Program-made: the position numbers and the translations under genes | NCBI GenBank assembly: GCA_029242935.1 | Contig: JAQWSX010000128.1 | Span: 1-42,871 of the forward strand | Direction: 5' to 3' | Source of the DNA: Akkermansiaceae bacterium | Lineage (GTDB): Bacteria > Verrucomicrobiota > Verrucomicrobiia > Verrucomicrobiales > Akkermansiaceae | DNA: 42,871 nt | Shown here: piece after piece, positions 33,044-41,608 of the stretch | Layout of the letters: each line of letters opens with the position of its first letter | Numbering within the stretch: the stretch's first letter is position 1 | The notes under the pieces: generated by a model | Told to the model about the DNA's origin: nothing | Database searches by the model: none | What the model saw: the letters and a program-made list of their open reading frames with translations, nothing else

Positions 33044-35542
33044 CTATTTCTGGAAAAGAGGATCGTTCTTGTTTCCTCTAGATAAGATGTAAGCGAGTAG
33101 ATCTAGAATGTCGTCATCTTCCAGTAAGTTAAGAAGACCCGGAGGCATCATCGAGAACTTGGTAGGCTCCGACGATTTAATATCGCTGGTCTTGATAATA
33201 GTCATGGCGCCGGGAGCCATGAGATCGGTGATGACCCTGTAAGTGTCTCCGCTCAGGTTGGCGATGCGGCCGATGATTTGTTTTCCATTCTTCAGGGTAA
33301 AGGTAATGGAACCGTATTGGTCACTGATCTCCTTACTGGGGGCGATGATAGATTCAAGTAGGTCGTGCGGGCTGAACTTGCCACCGGCGCTGGTTAAGTC
33401 GGGCCCGATCCCGCCCCCTTCCTCGTTGAAGCGATGACACGCGTAGCAGGTTGCAGTCGCGAACATTTCGCGGCCGTTTTTAAAGTCCCGATTTCCTTCA
33501 AGTCCGGAGCCAAGAAGGGGGGTGAGGTCCTTCATCTTCCAGTTCTTGACGAACTTGAGCTGGCGATTGCTGCTGAGTGGGTTTTTGGTCACGGGCTTGG
33601 CATCGATGATAGACGCGAGCGCCTTCTTTCGCTTCGCAGAAAGACGGGCGAGGTGGTCTTTTTTGATCTCGTTGATGAAGTTGTTGAAGCTTGCACCACC
33701 CTTGTAGCCGGCTGCGCGGCTGAACCAGATGAAAAGTTTTTTCTCGGATTCGTCCGTCCATCCTTGTTTCACAAAACGAATGTTTTTTGCGATGGCAATT
33801 TGCTCTTCCTGGGTGGGTGCGTTGGTAATCAACTCAACCGAGCGTGTGATCATATCGGGAGTCTGAAGGTAGCCTAGAACATTTGAGAGTTCGATGTTTT
33901 CGAATGCCGAATCGCTAGGGTAGTAGGAATCGAGCTGTGCGATTACGGCCGCTTTTTGTTTGGCGTCTGGTGCTCCGAGGCGAAGAAAAGTAAGCCCATA
34001 TGCGCGGAGGAAATCGTAGCGTTCCTGTGGCTTGAGTTCGGCATAATCCAAAGCGAGAAGAGCTTTGATTACAGGAGCCTGATGCTCTTTTCCTCCAAGA
34101 CGGGCGAGGGAAATAAGTCCTCCAAGTTGAGCAAAAGTGTTTTTTTCCCTGAGGACCTTTCCGGCCCATTTTTTGACAGGAACTTTTTCGATGGCAGTGC
34201 GGGCCGTAAAGCGGAGGGCGCGGTCGGCGCTACCAAGGTGCTTCCAAAATTTATCAATAACGGAGGCGTCGCTCTTGAGGTGGTATTTTGCGATGGCCTG
34301 ACGTTCGGCGCGTTCCCTTGCACCTTCGTTGCGAGGCTTAGCGGGAGCGGTGCTTTCGGAACCAGTGTAAGTGACTCGATAAATTCCAGATTGCACCTTA
34401 CGGCCACCGACCGCGATATACATCGCGCCGTCCTTCTTGCTGATACAAATATCGGTCAGAGGGAAAGGCTGTCCGGCGATAAATTCCTCGACTTCCCCGG
34501 TGTAGCTAGAGCCATCCGGCTTAAGGTGAACGGCGTAAAGTTTTCCATAAGACCAGTCGCAGGCGAAGAAGGCCTTTTGATATTTGGTGGGGAATCTGGC
34601 CCCGGTTCCGAAGGTCACGCCGGTGGGTGATCCGGGGCCAACGTTTACAACGGACCCGAAGCTATCGCTGTAATATTCTGGCCATTTGGCCGAGCCATTG
34701 CGCCAGCCGAATTCGGCCCCGCTGATAACGTGGTTGATCCGAGTAGGTCGATACCAAGGCGTGTTGATGTCCCACTCCATATCCGCATCGTAAGTGAACA
34801 TCTCCCCTTCGAGGTTGAAGTCGATGTCGTATTGGTTTCGAAACCCAGTTGCGACAACCTCCCAAATTTCACCTTCGGGATCCGTCTTGCAAATCCATCC
34901 ACGGGGAGCTTCAACCCCTTTCATAAACCCGCGGCCGTAAACCCGCGGTTGGAGTGTGTCTTCGCCCCAGCATTCAGTCACGCGGGAGCTTTGATAATCG
35001 GGAAGAGCAGTTTGGTTTCCGCAGGCCACGTAAAGGGATTTTCCGTCAGGCGAGAGGGACACGGCGTGCGGGCCATGTTCTCCGCCCACTTCTTGAAATT
35101 TTTTGAGTAAGGTGACCTTGTCGAACTTATCATCGTTGTCGGTGTCCTGCACTCGGTAAAGACCACGCCCTTTGTGCTTCTTGTCGTTCACCACGACGTA
35201 AAGAGAGTCGAAGGCATAGCAAAGTCCCCAAGCATGACCAATATCGAGGTCAATCTTTTGGAGGTCCTTGTCGGCGAGAGTTTCACCTTGGGCAGGGCGG
35301 TTGAAGCGGTAAAGCGAGCCGTATTGATCACCTGCGATGAGACGACCTTTATCGTCTTCGCAAAGAACGACCCAGGAACCGAAATCCTTTTTGGGAACTG
35401 AGTAGAGCCGCTCGACTTTGAACCCTTCTTTTACGACTAGGCGTTGTGGGGAAGTGGCTTGGGAGACGAAATCTTCGCCAAGAGTGACTTGAGCCATGAA
35501 AGCGGCTCCGATGATAACGGTAGATTTAAGGGATTTGTTCAC
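33044..35542 (-). CDS. Secreted PVC-type haem-binding propeller/HEAT protein
   Basis: An exported protein of about 832 residues. From the GTG at 35542 it has a good signal peptide (NKSLKSTVIIGAAFMAQVTLG); a TTG at 35587 would add 15 cysteine-rich residues that look spurious. Residues about 30-400 form a sorbosone-dehydrogenase-like beta-propeller (GLYRVQDTDNDDKFDKVTLL, GFRNQYDIDFNLEGEMFTYD), about 400-640 a HEAT-like helical region, and the C-terminus a PVC-type c-haem domain with CYACH near residue 697 (TATCYACHRFNEEGGGIGPD) and MMPPGLLNLL as distal Met ligand. This architecture is typical of Planctomycetes and Verrucomicrobia and is thought to serve oxidation of sugars or similar compounds; substrate is unknown. 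Confidence 0.9.
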   Translation of the reverse strand: MNKSLKSTVIIGAAFMAQVTLGEDFVSQATSPQRLVVKEGFKVERLYSVPKKDFGSWVVLCEDDKGRLIAGDQYGSLYRFNRPAQGETLADKDLQKIDLDIGHAWGLCYAFDSLYVVVNDKKHKGRGLYRVQDTDNDDKFDKVTLLKKFQEVGGEHGPHAVSLSPDGKSLYVACGNQTALPDYQSSRVTECWGEDTLQPRVYGRGFMKGVEAPRGWICKTDPEGEIWEVVATGFRNQYDIDFNLEGEMFTYDADMEWDINTPWYRPTRINHVISGAEFGWRNGSAKWPEYYSDSFGSVVNVGPGSPTGVTFGTGARFPTKYQKAFFACDWSYGKLYAVHLKPDGSSYTGEVEEFIAGQPFPLTDICISKKDGAMYIAVGGRKVQSGIYRVTYTGSESTAPAKPRNEGARERAERQAIAKYHLKSDASVIDKFWKHLGSADRALRFTARTAIEKVPVKKWAGKVLREKNTFAQLGGLISLARLGGKEHQAPVIKALLALDYAELKPQERYDFLRAYGLTFLRLGAPDAKQKAAVIAQLDSYYPSDSAFENIELSNVLGYLQTPDMITRSVELITNAPTQEEQIAIAKNIRFVKQGWTDESEKKLFIWFSRAAGYKGGASFNNFINEIKKDHLARLSAKRKKALASIIDAKPVTKNPLSSNRQLKFVKNWKMKDLTPLLGSGLEGNRDFKNGREMFATATCYACHRFNEEGGGIGPDLTSAGGKFSPHDLLESIIAPSKEISDQYGSITFTLKNGKQIIGRIANLSGDTYRVITDLMAPGAMTIIKTSDIKSSEPTKFSMMPPGLLNLLEDDDILDLLAYILSRGNKNDPLFQK

Positions 35543-35660
35543 AGAGGATGGGATGCTATTCAAGCAGCATTCACAACGCCATTTCAAAAATCAGATCTTG
35601 AAGAAGTGTTTCCTATTTTGAAGCAATCAACATGGAGGAATGGCTCCTTCATCTCGTGTT

Positions 35661-38600
35661 TTATTTATGTCCCTCGTCCGTTTTGTCCTTCTTGCAGGAA
35701 ACGAGGAAGGCCACCAAGTCGCGAGCTTCTTGTTTGCTGAGTAGAGCGTTCATTGGGGGCATTGCCGAGACCGGTTTGCTCTTTTTGGCGATGTCTGATT
35801 TCTTGATGATCTTGGTCGTTTCGGCAAACTTAATAGTGGCATTTCCGTTTTTGTCATCGGGCATGAAGTTGCCGCTGATCTCGGTGCCGTCCTTCAGGGT
35901 GATAGTGCCAAGGCCGTATCCGTCAGCGACTTCGGCGCCAGGATTGATGAGTGAACGCAGCAGGTAGGTGGAATCGTGTTTTTTACCGATCGCTCCAAGC
36001 TCGGGGCCGACGTCCCCGCCGACTCCGTGCATGGTATGGCAGCGTTGACATTGGGCAGCTCCGTGTTCGTAAAAGACCTTTTTCCCCAAGTTGATGTCAC
36101 CACCATCGCGGCAGAGGAGATTCCACTCGGCGTTGGGGTCGTTCTTGGCGAGAGAAGCACGGAATTTCTCGAGCGGGAGAGCCACTGTTTCGGCAGCGGT
36201 GACGATGTCGAGGGCGAGTCCTGACTCGGCTTTTCCGGCAGCCAGTTGGTCGAGAACAGCCTTGATCATCTCTTTAGCTTTGGGTGTTTTGAGCTTGGTC
36301 AGAGTTTGCAGAGTAAGCTGCTTTTCTTTCAAGGTGGCGCTTTTGCTCGTGAGAAGGTTTCCAAGTTGAGCGGTGGCGCGATCGGGATCGTTCTTGAAGA
36401 GAAGCTCTCTCGCCATGCTTCGGACTTTGTCGCTCTTATCGGCGAAAAGTTTCTGAAGTGTGAACGGCCAAACGGAATCCGATTTTTTGAGGGGCGCGAG
36501 AAGTTTCATTGATTTAACGCGGGCCTCCTCGGGGTATTTTTCATTTTTCAGGTATCGAGTGAGTCGAAGTTCACCGAGTGGGATCTGATCTTGTTCGGAG
36601 AGTATGAGGGCTCGGGGAATAAGCTCCATCGAGCTTTTATCATCGCCATCGAGAAGTCCCTTAAGGTCTTCAATGACGTTAAAATCTAGTTTAATCCGAT
36701 TATCGGGAAGGATCCGGGCGAATCCAGTGACAGGATCAGGGACGGGTGGATTGTTCCATTCGAGAAGCGCGATTAGCGCGTCCTTACGAGTCCGAAAATC
36801 AACTTTTGGGTCGGCTGCGATTTTCGCGATTACTTCGGCGTCCTTTTCCTGGCCCAAAACCCAAGCTGCAAAAATTGCTCTTCGGGCGGTCAGAGGATGC
36901 CATTTGATTGCAGGAGAGACTCTTAGAGCAATGCGGTGTGCTTGGTTTGAGAGTGCCCGATAGGTTTTACGAACATCCATTTCGTAAGCAGCGCGAATCG
37001 CTTCCTGACGGACCGACTCATCGCGGTCCGTAAAGTAGGTTTCGAGAAGATGAGATTGATGCCGACGAAGGGCAATGACGATGGCGCGGCGGACTGCTGT
37101 CGAACGATGGTCGTAGTCTTTCCAATCGGGTGTAAACTTGGCGCATTTAGTAAGAACCATGATTCCAGCGTGACGGACAACAACGTCATTATCGTCGTTT
37201 TTCTCTAACATCTCAATCGCTGGTTCGACTGCGTCCTTGTGACCATGATTGGAGAGAGCAATGGCCGCGAGTGACACGACACGTGGTGAGGAATCCTCGA
37301 GCATTGCGATCAGAGTCTTTCGGAATGGGGCGAGGTGCTTACCGTGATTACTAAGTGTGCGCGCGAGGTTGGCTCTGACTTCCATTTCTTTGTCGCCAAT
37401 TAAGCTGGCGAGGGAATTGAGAGCGGAAGGATTTTTCTGACCAAGCTGACCGATCCCCCAAATTCCGTGGATTCTGCGCATAAGTGGTTGGTTGGGCTTG
37501 ATTGCTTTTTCGAATAGAGGAAGTGAATCGAGGTCGTGATCGGCGAGAGCGAATTGAGCGCGCTGGCGAACCCGCTGGTCAGGATGGGCCAGAAGCTCGA
37601 AGAGTTTGTCTGACTTAAGAGAGGGGATGCCCTTTGCAAAAAGATTTTTGACCTCTGCAATGCCTTTTGATTTGAGCTTTGAGTCGTCGGCGAGGGTGTA
37701 TACGTTGCCTTTTCCAGACTTGGTCCAGCCACCACCGTAGTCGGCAATATAGAGCTTGCCATCATATCCCCAGTCGAGGTCGGTAAGGGCAATTCCCTTG
37801 AGGAAGGTTGTTTGCTCGCCGAGTTTGAAGTTGGCTCCGTCAGGATTTAAAGTGAAGCGTTCAATGAGGCAGCGACCGGGGCCGGCAACGTAGCTAGCAA
37901 CGAAGAAGTTACGGTCGAATTTTTTAGGTAGTCCGACGATGCCAGGATTGTAGGCCAACCCACAGGGGCCGTTCGAGCTGTATGCGATCGGTGGGTTGAT
38001 GTAAGCGGGTTGGCGGTCGTGGCGGGTATTCCAAAGACCTTCGTTCATCCAAGCATCGATCTGATCCTCTTTGCGCGAAGGCTTTCCGCCAATATGATTG
38101 TAGACTGAGCCGCCGAAGGAGACCATGGTTTGGTGGCCCATTTTCCAGCCGGAATCTCCATGTTCGACGAGATAGACGATCCGCTCACGATCTCCTTGGT
38201 CGTAGTCGTTATCGACGGTAAATAAGTTGCCAAATTCATCAAAAACAATCTCTTTTGGATTACGAAGATTGACGTAGAACTCCTCAAATTCAGACCCGTC
38301 GGGGTTAGCCCTGAAGACCCCGCCGGAGTCGGGACGAGCAAAGGTCTTACCATCCTGCTCGACATGATAACCACGGTCGCCAATCGACCAGTAGAGTTTG
38401 CCATCGGGACCCCAGGCGAATCCATTGAGGTCATGACCGGAAAAGCTGACGCGGACGCCAAAACCATTAACGAGCGTTTTAACCTCTTCAGCTTTTCCAT
38501 CATTATTGGTATCTTTTAAGCTGTAGACCCCAGGAATCATTGCGAAGTATACGGTGCCGTCTTTTTCGATGAGCCCGCCGGAGGGGCCGGCGAGAGGGGT

Positions 38601-39041
38601 GTTGAAATCACCGCGGTAGATAGTGGTCTTATCTGAGACACCATCGCCATCGGTGTCTTCGAGAAGCTTGATGACCTCGGAATCTTTTGTGAATTCATCC
38701 CACTTCAGGAAGTCCTTCTGCTTGCCGGCCCATTTCTTGTGGTAGGCGGTACGATCCTCAAGAGTCATATTGGAAATATCCCCGTTTACGCGGTCGCGCA
38801 GGAATCTGCCACCGTGACGGATATCTTGGACTTGAACACGCCAGCGATTGGTTTCGGCAATATAAACGCGGTTTTGAGCGTCGATGCAGATCGCGGTGGC
38901 GTTTTGGACCTGACTTTGATCGGCGAAGCGATTGAGCGTTAGGCCTTCGGGAATGGTTATTCTTTTGTCGAGCTTGGAAGGAACGAGCTGGGCGTTGAGC
39001 GGCAGAAGGGCGAAGAAAGAAAGAAGAAGTGTGCGTGGCAT
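35661..39041 (-). CDS. Large secreted PVC-type haem-binding propeller/HEAT protein
   Basis: A 1126-residue exported protein with signal peptide MPRTLLLSFFALLPLNAQ. The N-terminal half is a dehydrogenase-like beta-propeller (AICIDAQNRVYIAETNRWRV, LEDTDGDGVSDKTTIYRG, GLAYNPGIVGLPKKFDRN); a long HEAT-repeat solenoid spans about 480-900 (DQRVRQRAQFALADHD, VRANLARTLSNHGKHL, DESVRQEAIRAAYEMDV); the C-terminal c-haem domain has CQRCH near residue 997 (AAQCQRCHTMHGVGGDVGPE) and SAMPPMNALLSKQEARDLVAFL as Met ligand region. It is a distant paralogue of the downstream gene, 118 bp away on the same strand. A periplasmic or outer-membrane-associated electron-transfer role is inferred; no substrate can be named. 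Confidence 0.9.
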   Translation of the reverse strand: MPRTLLLSFFALLPLNAQLVPSKLDKRITIPEGLTLNRFADQSQVQNATAICIDAQNRVYIAETNRWRVQVQDIRHGGRFLRDRVNGDISNMTLEDRTAYHKKWAGKQKDFLKWDEFTKDSEVIKLLEDTDGDGVSDKTTIYRGDFNTPLAGPSGGLIEKDGTVYFAMIPGVYSLKDTNNDGKAEEVKTLVNGFGVRVSFSGHDLNGFAWGPDGKLYWSIGDRGYHVEQDGKTFARPDSGGVFRANPDGSEFEEFYVNLRNPKEIVFDEFGNLFTVDNDYDQGDRERIVYLVEHGDSGWKMGHQTMVSFGGSVYNHIGGKPSRKEDQIDAWMNEGLWNTRHDRQPAYINPPIAYSSNGPCGLAYNPGIVGLPKKFDRNFFVASYVAGPGRCLIERFTLNPDGANFKLGEQTTFLKGIALTDLDWGYDGKLYIADYGGGWTKSGKGNVYTLADDSKLKSKGIAEVKNLFAKGIPSLKSDKLFELLAHPDQRVRQRAQFALADHDLDSLPLFEKAIKPNQPLMRRIHGIWGIGQLGQKNPSALNSLASLIGDKEMEVRANLARTLSNHGKHLAPFRKTLIAMLEDSSPRVVSLAAIALSNHGHKDAVEPAIEMLEKNDDNDVVVRHAGIMVLTKCAKFTPDWKDYDHRSTAVRRAIVIALRRHQSHLLETYFTDRDESVRQEAIRAAYEMDVRKTYRALSNQAHRIALRVSPAIKWHPLTARRAIFAAWVLGQEKDAEVIAKIAADPKVDFRTRKDALIALLEWNNPPVPDPVTGFARILPDNRIKLDFNVIEDLKGLLDGDDKSSMELIPRALILSEQDQIPLGELRLTRYLKNEKYPEEARVKSMKLLAPLKKSDSVWPFTLQKLFADKSDKVRSMARELLFKNDPDRATAQLGNLLTSKSATLKEKQLTLQTLTKLKTPKAKEMIKAVLDQLAAGKAESGLALDIVTAAETVALPLEKFRASLAKNDPNAEWNLLCRDGGDINLGKKVFYEHGAAQCQRCHTMHGVGGDVGPELGAIGKKHDSTYLLRSLINPGAEVADGYGLGTITLKDGTEISGNFMPDDKNGNATIKFAETTKIIKKSDIAKKSKPVSAMPPMNALLSKQEARDLVAFLVSCKKDKTDEGHK

Positions 39042-39447
39042 AATTTTTTAGGCACGTAGTCTACGCAGGATCAATCTGGAAAATTTCAAGCGAGCCTTGG
39101 CAAGACTTCAGAGAAAAGGTGTGACGGGATAGTGCCCTGTCGCTAGAATTGATGATCTCAAAATCGAAGGAGACATATCATTGGTTTCCTGAGGGAAAGG
39201 AGGTGGATGGAGATCAATCTGCCTTCGGTGATGGTTCGGACAGAGAGATCTGTAGGCCGGGAAATGGTGGTCGATTTTGAAGGGAACGGAAAGGTCGTGC
39301 GGTCGTTGAAGTATCTCGTGGGTTTCGAGGTCAGTGCACTCGGTAAAGTTGATATGACAGTGGAATCCGAGGGGGCTCGTATGTTGAAACTATCGGCAAT
39401 TACGGGATTGTCCGAAAGATCGCGCTATTCCCGACCGAAAGTAAGAA
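39042..39447. other. Intergenic region between haem protein and lipoprotein genes
   Basis: 406 bp between divergent genes. It should hold two promoters. The only frame of note is the small one at 39207-39497; its opening is preceded by a purine-rich AAAGGAGGTGG. Nothing else is seen. Confidence 0.4.
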
Positions 39448-39497
39448 ATGAAGAGATTAGTTTTGATTGTGCTGGGGATGTTTTTCGTGAGTTGTGA
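39207..39497 (+). CDS. Doubtful small ORF with strong Shine-Dalgarno
   Basis: A 96-codon frame (MEINLPSVMVRTERSVGREM ...) with no recognised domain and no signal peptide. AGGAGG ends only 3 nt before the ATG, shorter than normal spacing, though the site itself (AAAGGAGGT, 39197-39205) is the strongest of the window. It overlaps the start of the lipoprotein gene by 50 bp in another frame. Its composition in the middle (MVVDFEGNGKVVRSLKYLVG) is protein-like. It may be a leader or an accident. Confidence 0.25.
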   Translation: MEINLPSVMVRTERSVGREMVVDFEGNGKVVRSLKYLVGFEVSALGKVDMTVESEGARMLKLSAITGLSERSRYSRPKVRNEEISFDCAGDVFREL

Positions 39498-40086
39498 TCG
39501 CCATGAATCTAGGTCTGGTGAGGAAAAGAGGCAGCGTCCATGGATCGAGACAAAAGAGGTCGACTGGAACGAAATTCAATTTGGTGGAGAAGGATCGGCG
39601 CAATGGTCTGATGGGGTGCTTCATCTTGAGGCCGGAGTTGAGCTGACTGGCGTAAAATTTAGCGGAGAACTTCCTGAGATGCCCTATGAGCTTGAGTTGG
39701 ATGCCCGCAAGGAGGTGGGGTCGGACTTTTTCTGTGGATTGACCTTTCCGGTTTCGTCAAAGGAGGAGTGTCTTACCCTTATCATCGGGGGCTGGGGTGG
39801 GGGAACGGTGGGAGTTTCTTCCATCGATGGGATGGATGCCTCGGAGAACGAGACAACGACTTACGGGAATTTTGAAGAAGGTCGGTGGTATGCCGTCCGG
39901 GTGGTCGTGGAGACGGGGAAACTCTCAGCTTTTATTGATGGTAAGCAGGTGGTAGATGTCGCGACCGAAGGCCGCAAACTAGGACTTCGACCAGGGGTCA
40001 TCGAATATTGCGCTCCGATGGGCATTGCGGCGTGGCAAACCGAGGCCAAAGTAAGGAAGGTTCGATGGCGCTCTCTTGCTGATTAG
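39448..40086 (+). CDS. Lipoprotein with 3-keto-disaccharide hydrolase (DUF1080)-like domain
   Basis: A 212-residue protein with a lipoprotein signal (MKRLVLIVLGMFFVSC, lipidated Cys16) followed by a concanavalin-like jelly-roll. Motifs include GVLHLEAGVELTGVKF, YELELDARKEVGSDFFCGLTFP, GRWYAVRVVVETGKLSAFIDG and MGIAAWQTEAKVRKVRWRSL, the pattern of DUF1080 domains, which are abundant in PVC bacteria and include hydrolases of 3-keto-glycosides. Many DUF1080 proteins are only binding modules, and no catalytic site is evident here. It is followed by a strong terminator and then nusA. Confidence 0.82.
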   Translation: MKRLVLIVLGMFFVSCDRHESRSGEEKRQRPWIETKEVDWNEIQFGGEGSAQWSDGVLHLEAGVELTGVKFSGELPEMPYELELDARKEVGSDFFCGLTFPVSSKEECLTLIIGGWGGGTVGVSSIDGMDASENETTTYGNFEEGRWYAVRVVVETGKLSAFIDGKQVVDVATEGRKLGLRPGVIEYCAPMGIAAWQTEAKVRKVRWRSLAD

Positions 40087-40147
40087 GGCTTGTTTTTTTC
40101 AGCGGGGCACGTTAGGCAATCCCTCAACAACTTCTGACGACCGTTTG

Positions 40148-40174
40148 GAGTGGGTTTTCAAACCCGCTCTTTTT
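40148..40174 (+). terminator. Strong intrinsic terminator directly upstream of nusA
   Basis: GAGTGGGTT (40148-40156) pairs with AACCCGCTC (40161-40169), 9 bp with one G-U pair and a TTCA loop, followed by TTTTT (40170-40174). It lies 62 bp after the lipoprotein stop and ends 26 bp before the nusA ATG, so it can end the lipoprotein transcript or act as a leader attenuator for nusA. Confidence 0.8.
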
Positions 40175-40200
40175 GGTCTCAGGGAACCACGAATCTGGAA

Positions 40201-41544
40201 ATGACCACCGACATTGTTGCCCTCATCGAGTTTTATGAAAAAGAAAAGGCTATCGAACGCGAACGCGTCGTCGAGGCCCTCGAGTATGCTTTTTGCTCAG
40301 CCTATCGCAAAATGGTTCCTGGCGCTGACGCTATCGAGTCTCTCCGTGCCGAAATTAATGAGAAGAAAGGTGATACTCGTATCTTTGCCAGCCTAGAGGT
40401 CGTCGCAGATGATGACTACATTGATAAGTTTAACGAAGTGCCGGTTGGCATTGCCAAAAAGAAAGAGGATACCTCTGAGATTGGTTCGCGTCTTGATTTC
40501 GATGTTACTCCCAAAAACTTCGGGAGAATTGCGGTGCAGACTGCTAAGCAGACTATGATGCAGCGTCTACGTCAGGCTGAGAAGGAGAAGATTTATGACG
40601 AATTCAAGGACCGGGCTGGCGACATTGTGAGTGGCTCTGTTCGCCGTTTTGAAAAGAGTGATGTCATGGTTGATCTCGGAAAGTTTGAGGCTCGGATGCC
40701 TTCGAAGGAGCGGGTTGGCACGGAGGATTACTCGGTTGGAGATCGGATTCGCTGCTACGTTGTTTCCGTTGATAACGAAGGACGTGGGCCGGAAATTATT
40801 CTTTCCCGTAGTCACCCCAACTTTGTTCGCCGACTCTTTGAATCAGAAGTTGCAGAAATTTCTGATCGTACCGTTGAGCTTCGTGCTGTTGCCAGGGAAG
40901 CCGGATATCGGACCAAGGTTGCGGTTTATACTCACGATGACAAAGTAGATCCCGTTGGTGCTTGCGTTGGTCTTCGTGGGGCGCGCGTCAAAAACATCGT
41001 GCGTGAGCTAAACAACGAGCGTGTCGATATTATTCGCTGGAACGAGGACGTCACCGAATTTGTCACTGAAGCTCTCAAGCCAGCCATTGTTCGCAGTCTC
41101 AGCCTCGATAATGAAAACCGTGTTGTGAATGTTACGGTTGACGAGGAAGACCTTTCGAAGGCGATCGGTCGCCGCGGTCAAAACGCTCGCTTGACCTCTA
41201 AGCTCACTGGCTGGGATGTCCAAGTCCGCAAGGACGAGAGCCAGCACGAACAGTTTGAAGCTCGTGTCGATGATGCTGCGACCCACCTTGCTGAAGATCT
41301 TAAAATCGATGATGTGACTGCTGGAAGGCTCTTCCGAGCTGGTGGTGTTACGGTTGATATGGTGGCCCAAATGCCTGCTTCATATATTGCGAGTGCAATT
41401 GAGGTTGACCTAGAAGAGGCGACAAGAATTTTGAACGCGGCCAAAGGAGAAGATGTTGGACCAGAAGCCTCCGAGGTTTCTGAAGCCCCCGTTGAGAAAA
41501 CGGTAGAGGCCGAAGTTCCTGCCGAAGAAGCCCCCGAAGGATAA
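40201..41544 (+). CDS. nusA: Transcription termination/antitermination factor NusA
   Basis: An RNA-polymerase-bound factor that promotes hairpin pausing and intrinsic termination and joins antitermination complexes. The 447-residue protein is taken from the ATG at 40201 (MTTDIVALIEFYEKEKAIER), the usual NusA start; the longer frame from 40150 would include the terminator hairpin as coding sequence. An N-terminal RNAP-binding domain (1-130) is followed by S1 (about 136-205, GDIVSGSVRRFEKSDVMVDL), two KH domains (about 210-345, with DPVGACVGLRGARVKNIVRE and LSKAIGRRGQNARL) and a short helix-hairpin-helix-type region (about 360-425). The tail is rich in E, P and A. infB follows 64 bp downstream, the standard nusA-infB order; rimP, often first in this operon, is absent. 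Confidence 0.96.
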   Translation: MTTDIVALIEFYEKEKAIERERVVEALEYAFCSAYRKMVPGADAIESLRAEINEKKGDTRIFASLEVVADDDYIDKFNEVPVGIAKKKEDTSEIGSRLDFDVTPKNFGRIAVQTAKQTMMQRLRQAEKEKIYDEFKDRAGDIVSGSVRRFEKSDVMVDLGKFEARMPSKERVGTEDYSVGDRIRCYVVSVDNEGRGPEIILSRSHPNFVRRLFESEVAEISDRTVELRAVAREAGYRTKVAVYTHDDKVDPVGACVGLRGARVKNIVRELNNERVDIIRWNEDVTEFVTEALKPAIVRSLSLDNENRVVNVTVDEEDLSKAIGRRGQNARLTSKLTGWDVQVRKDESQHEQFEARVDDAATHLAEDLKIDDVTAGRLFRAGGVTVDMVAQMPASYIASAIEVDLEEATRILNAAKGEDVGPEASEVSEAPVEKTVEAEVPAEEAPEG

Positions 41545-41608
41545 AGAAAGAAGATTTTCCACGTCTGATAAATCATCATACCCGACCCACCGAAAGACCC
41601 GCATTAGA

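Noticed and set aside
40150-40200. Extended nusA start adding 17 residues.
   Set aside because: The added segment overlaps the terminator hairpin and does not resemble NusA; the ATG at 40201 gives the normal N-terminus.
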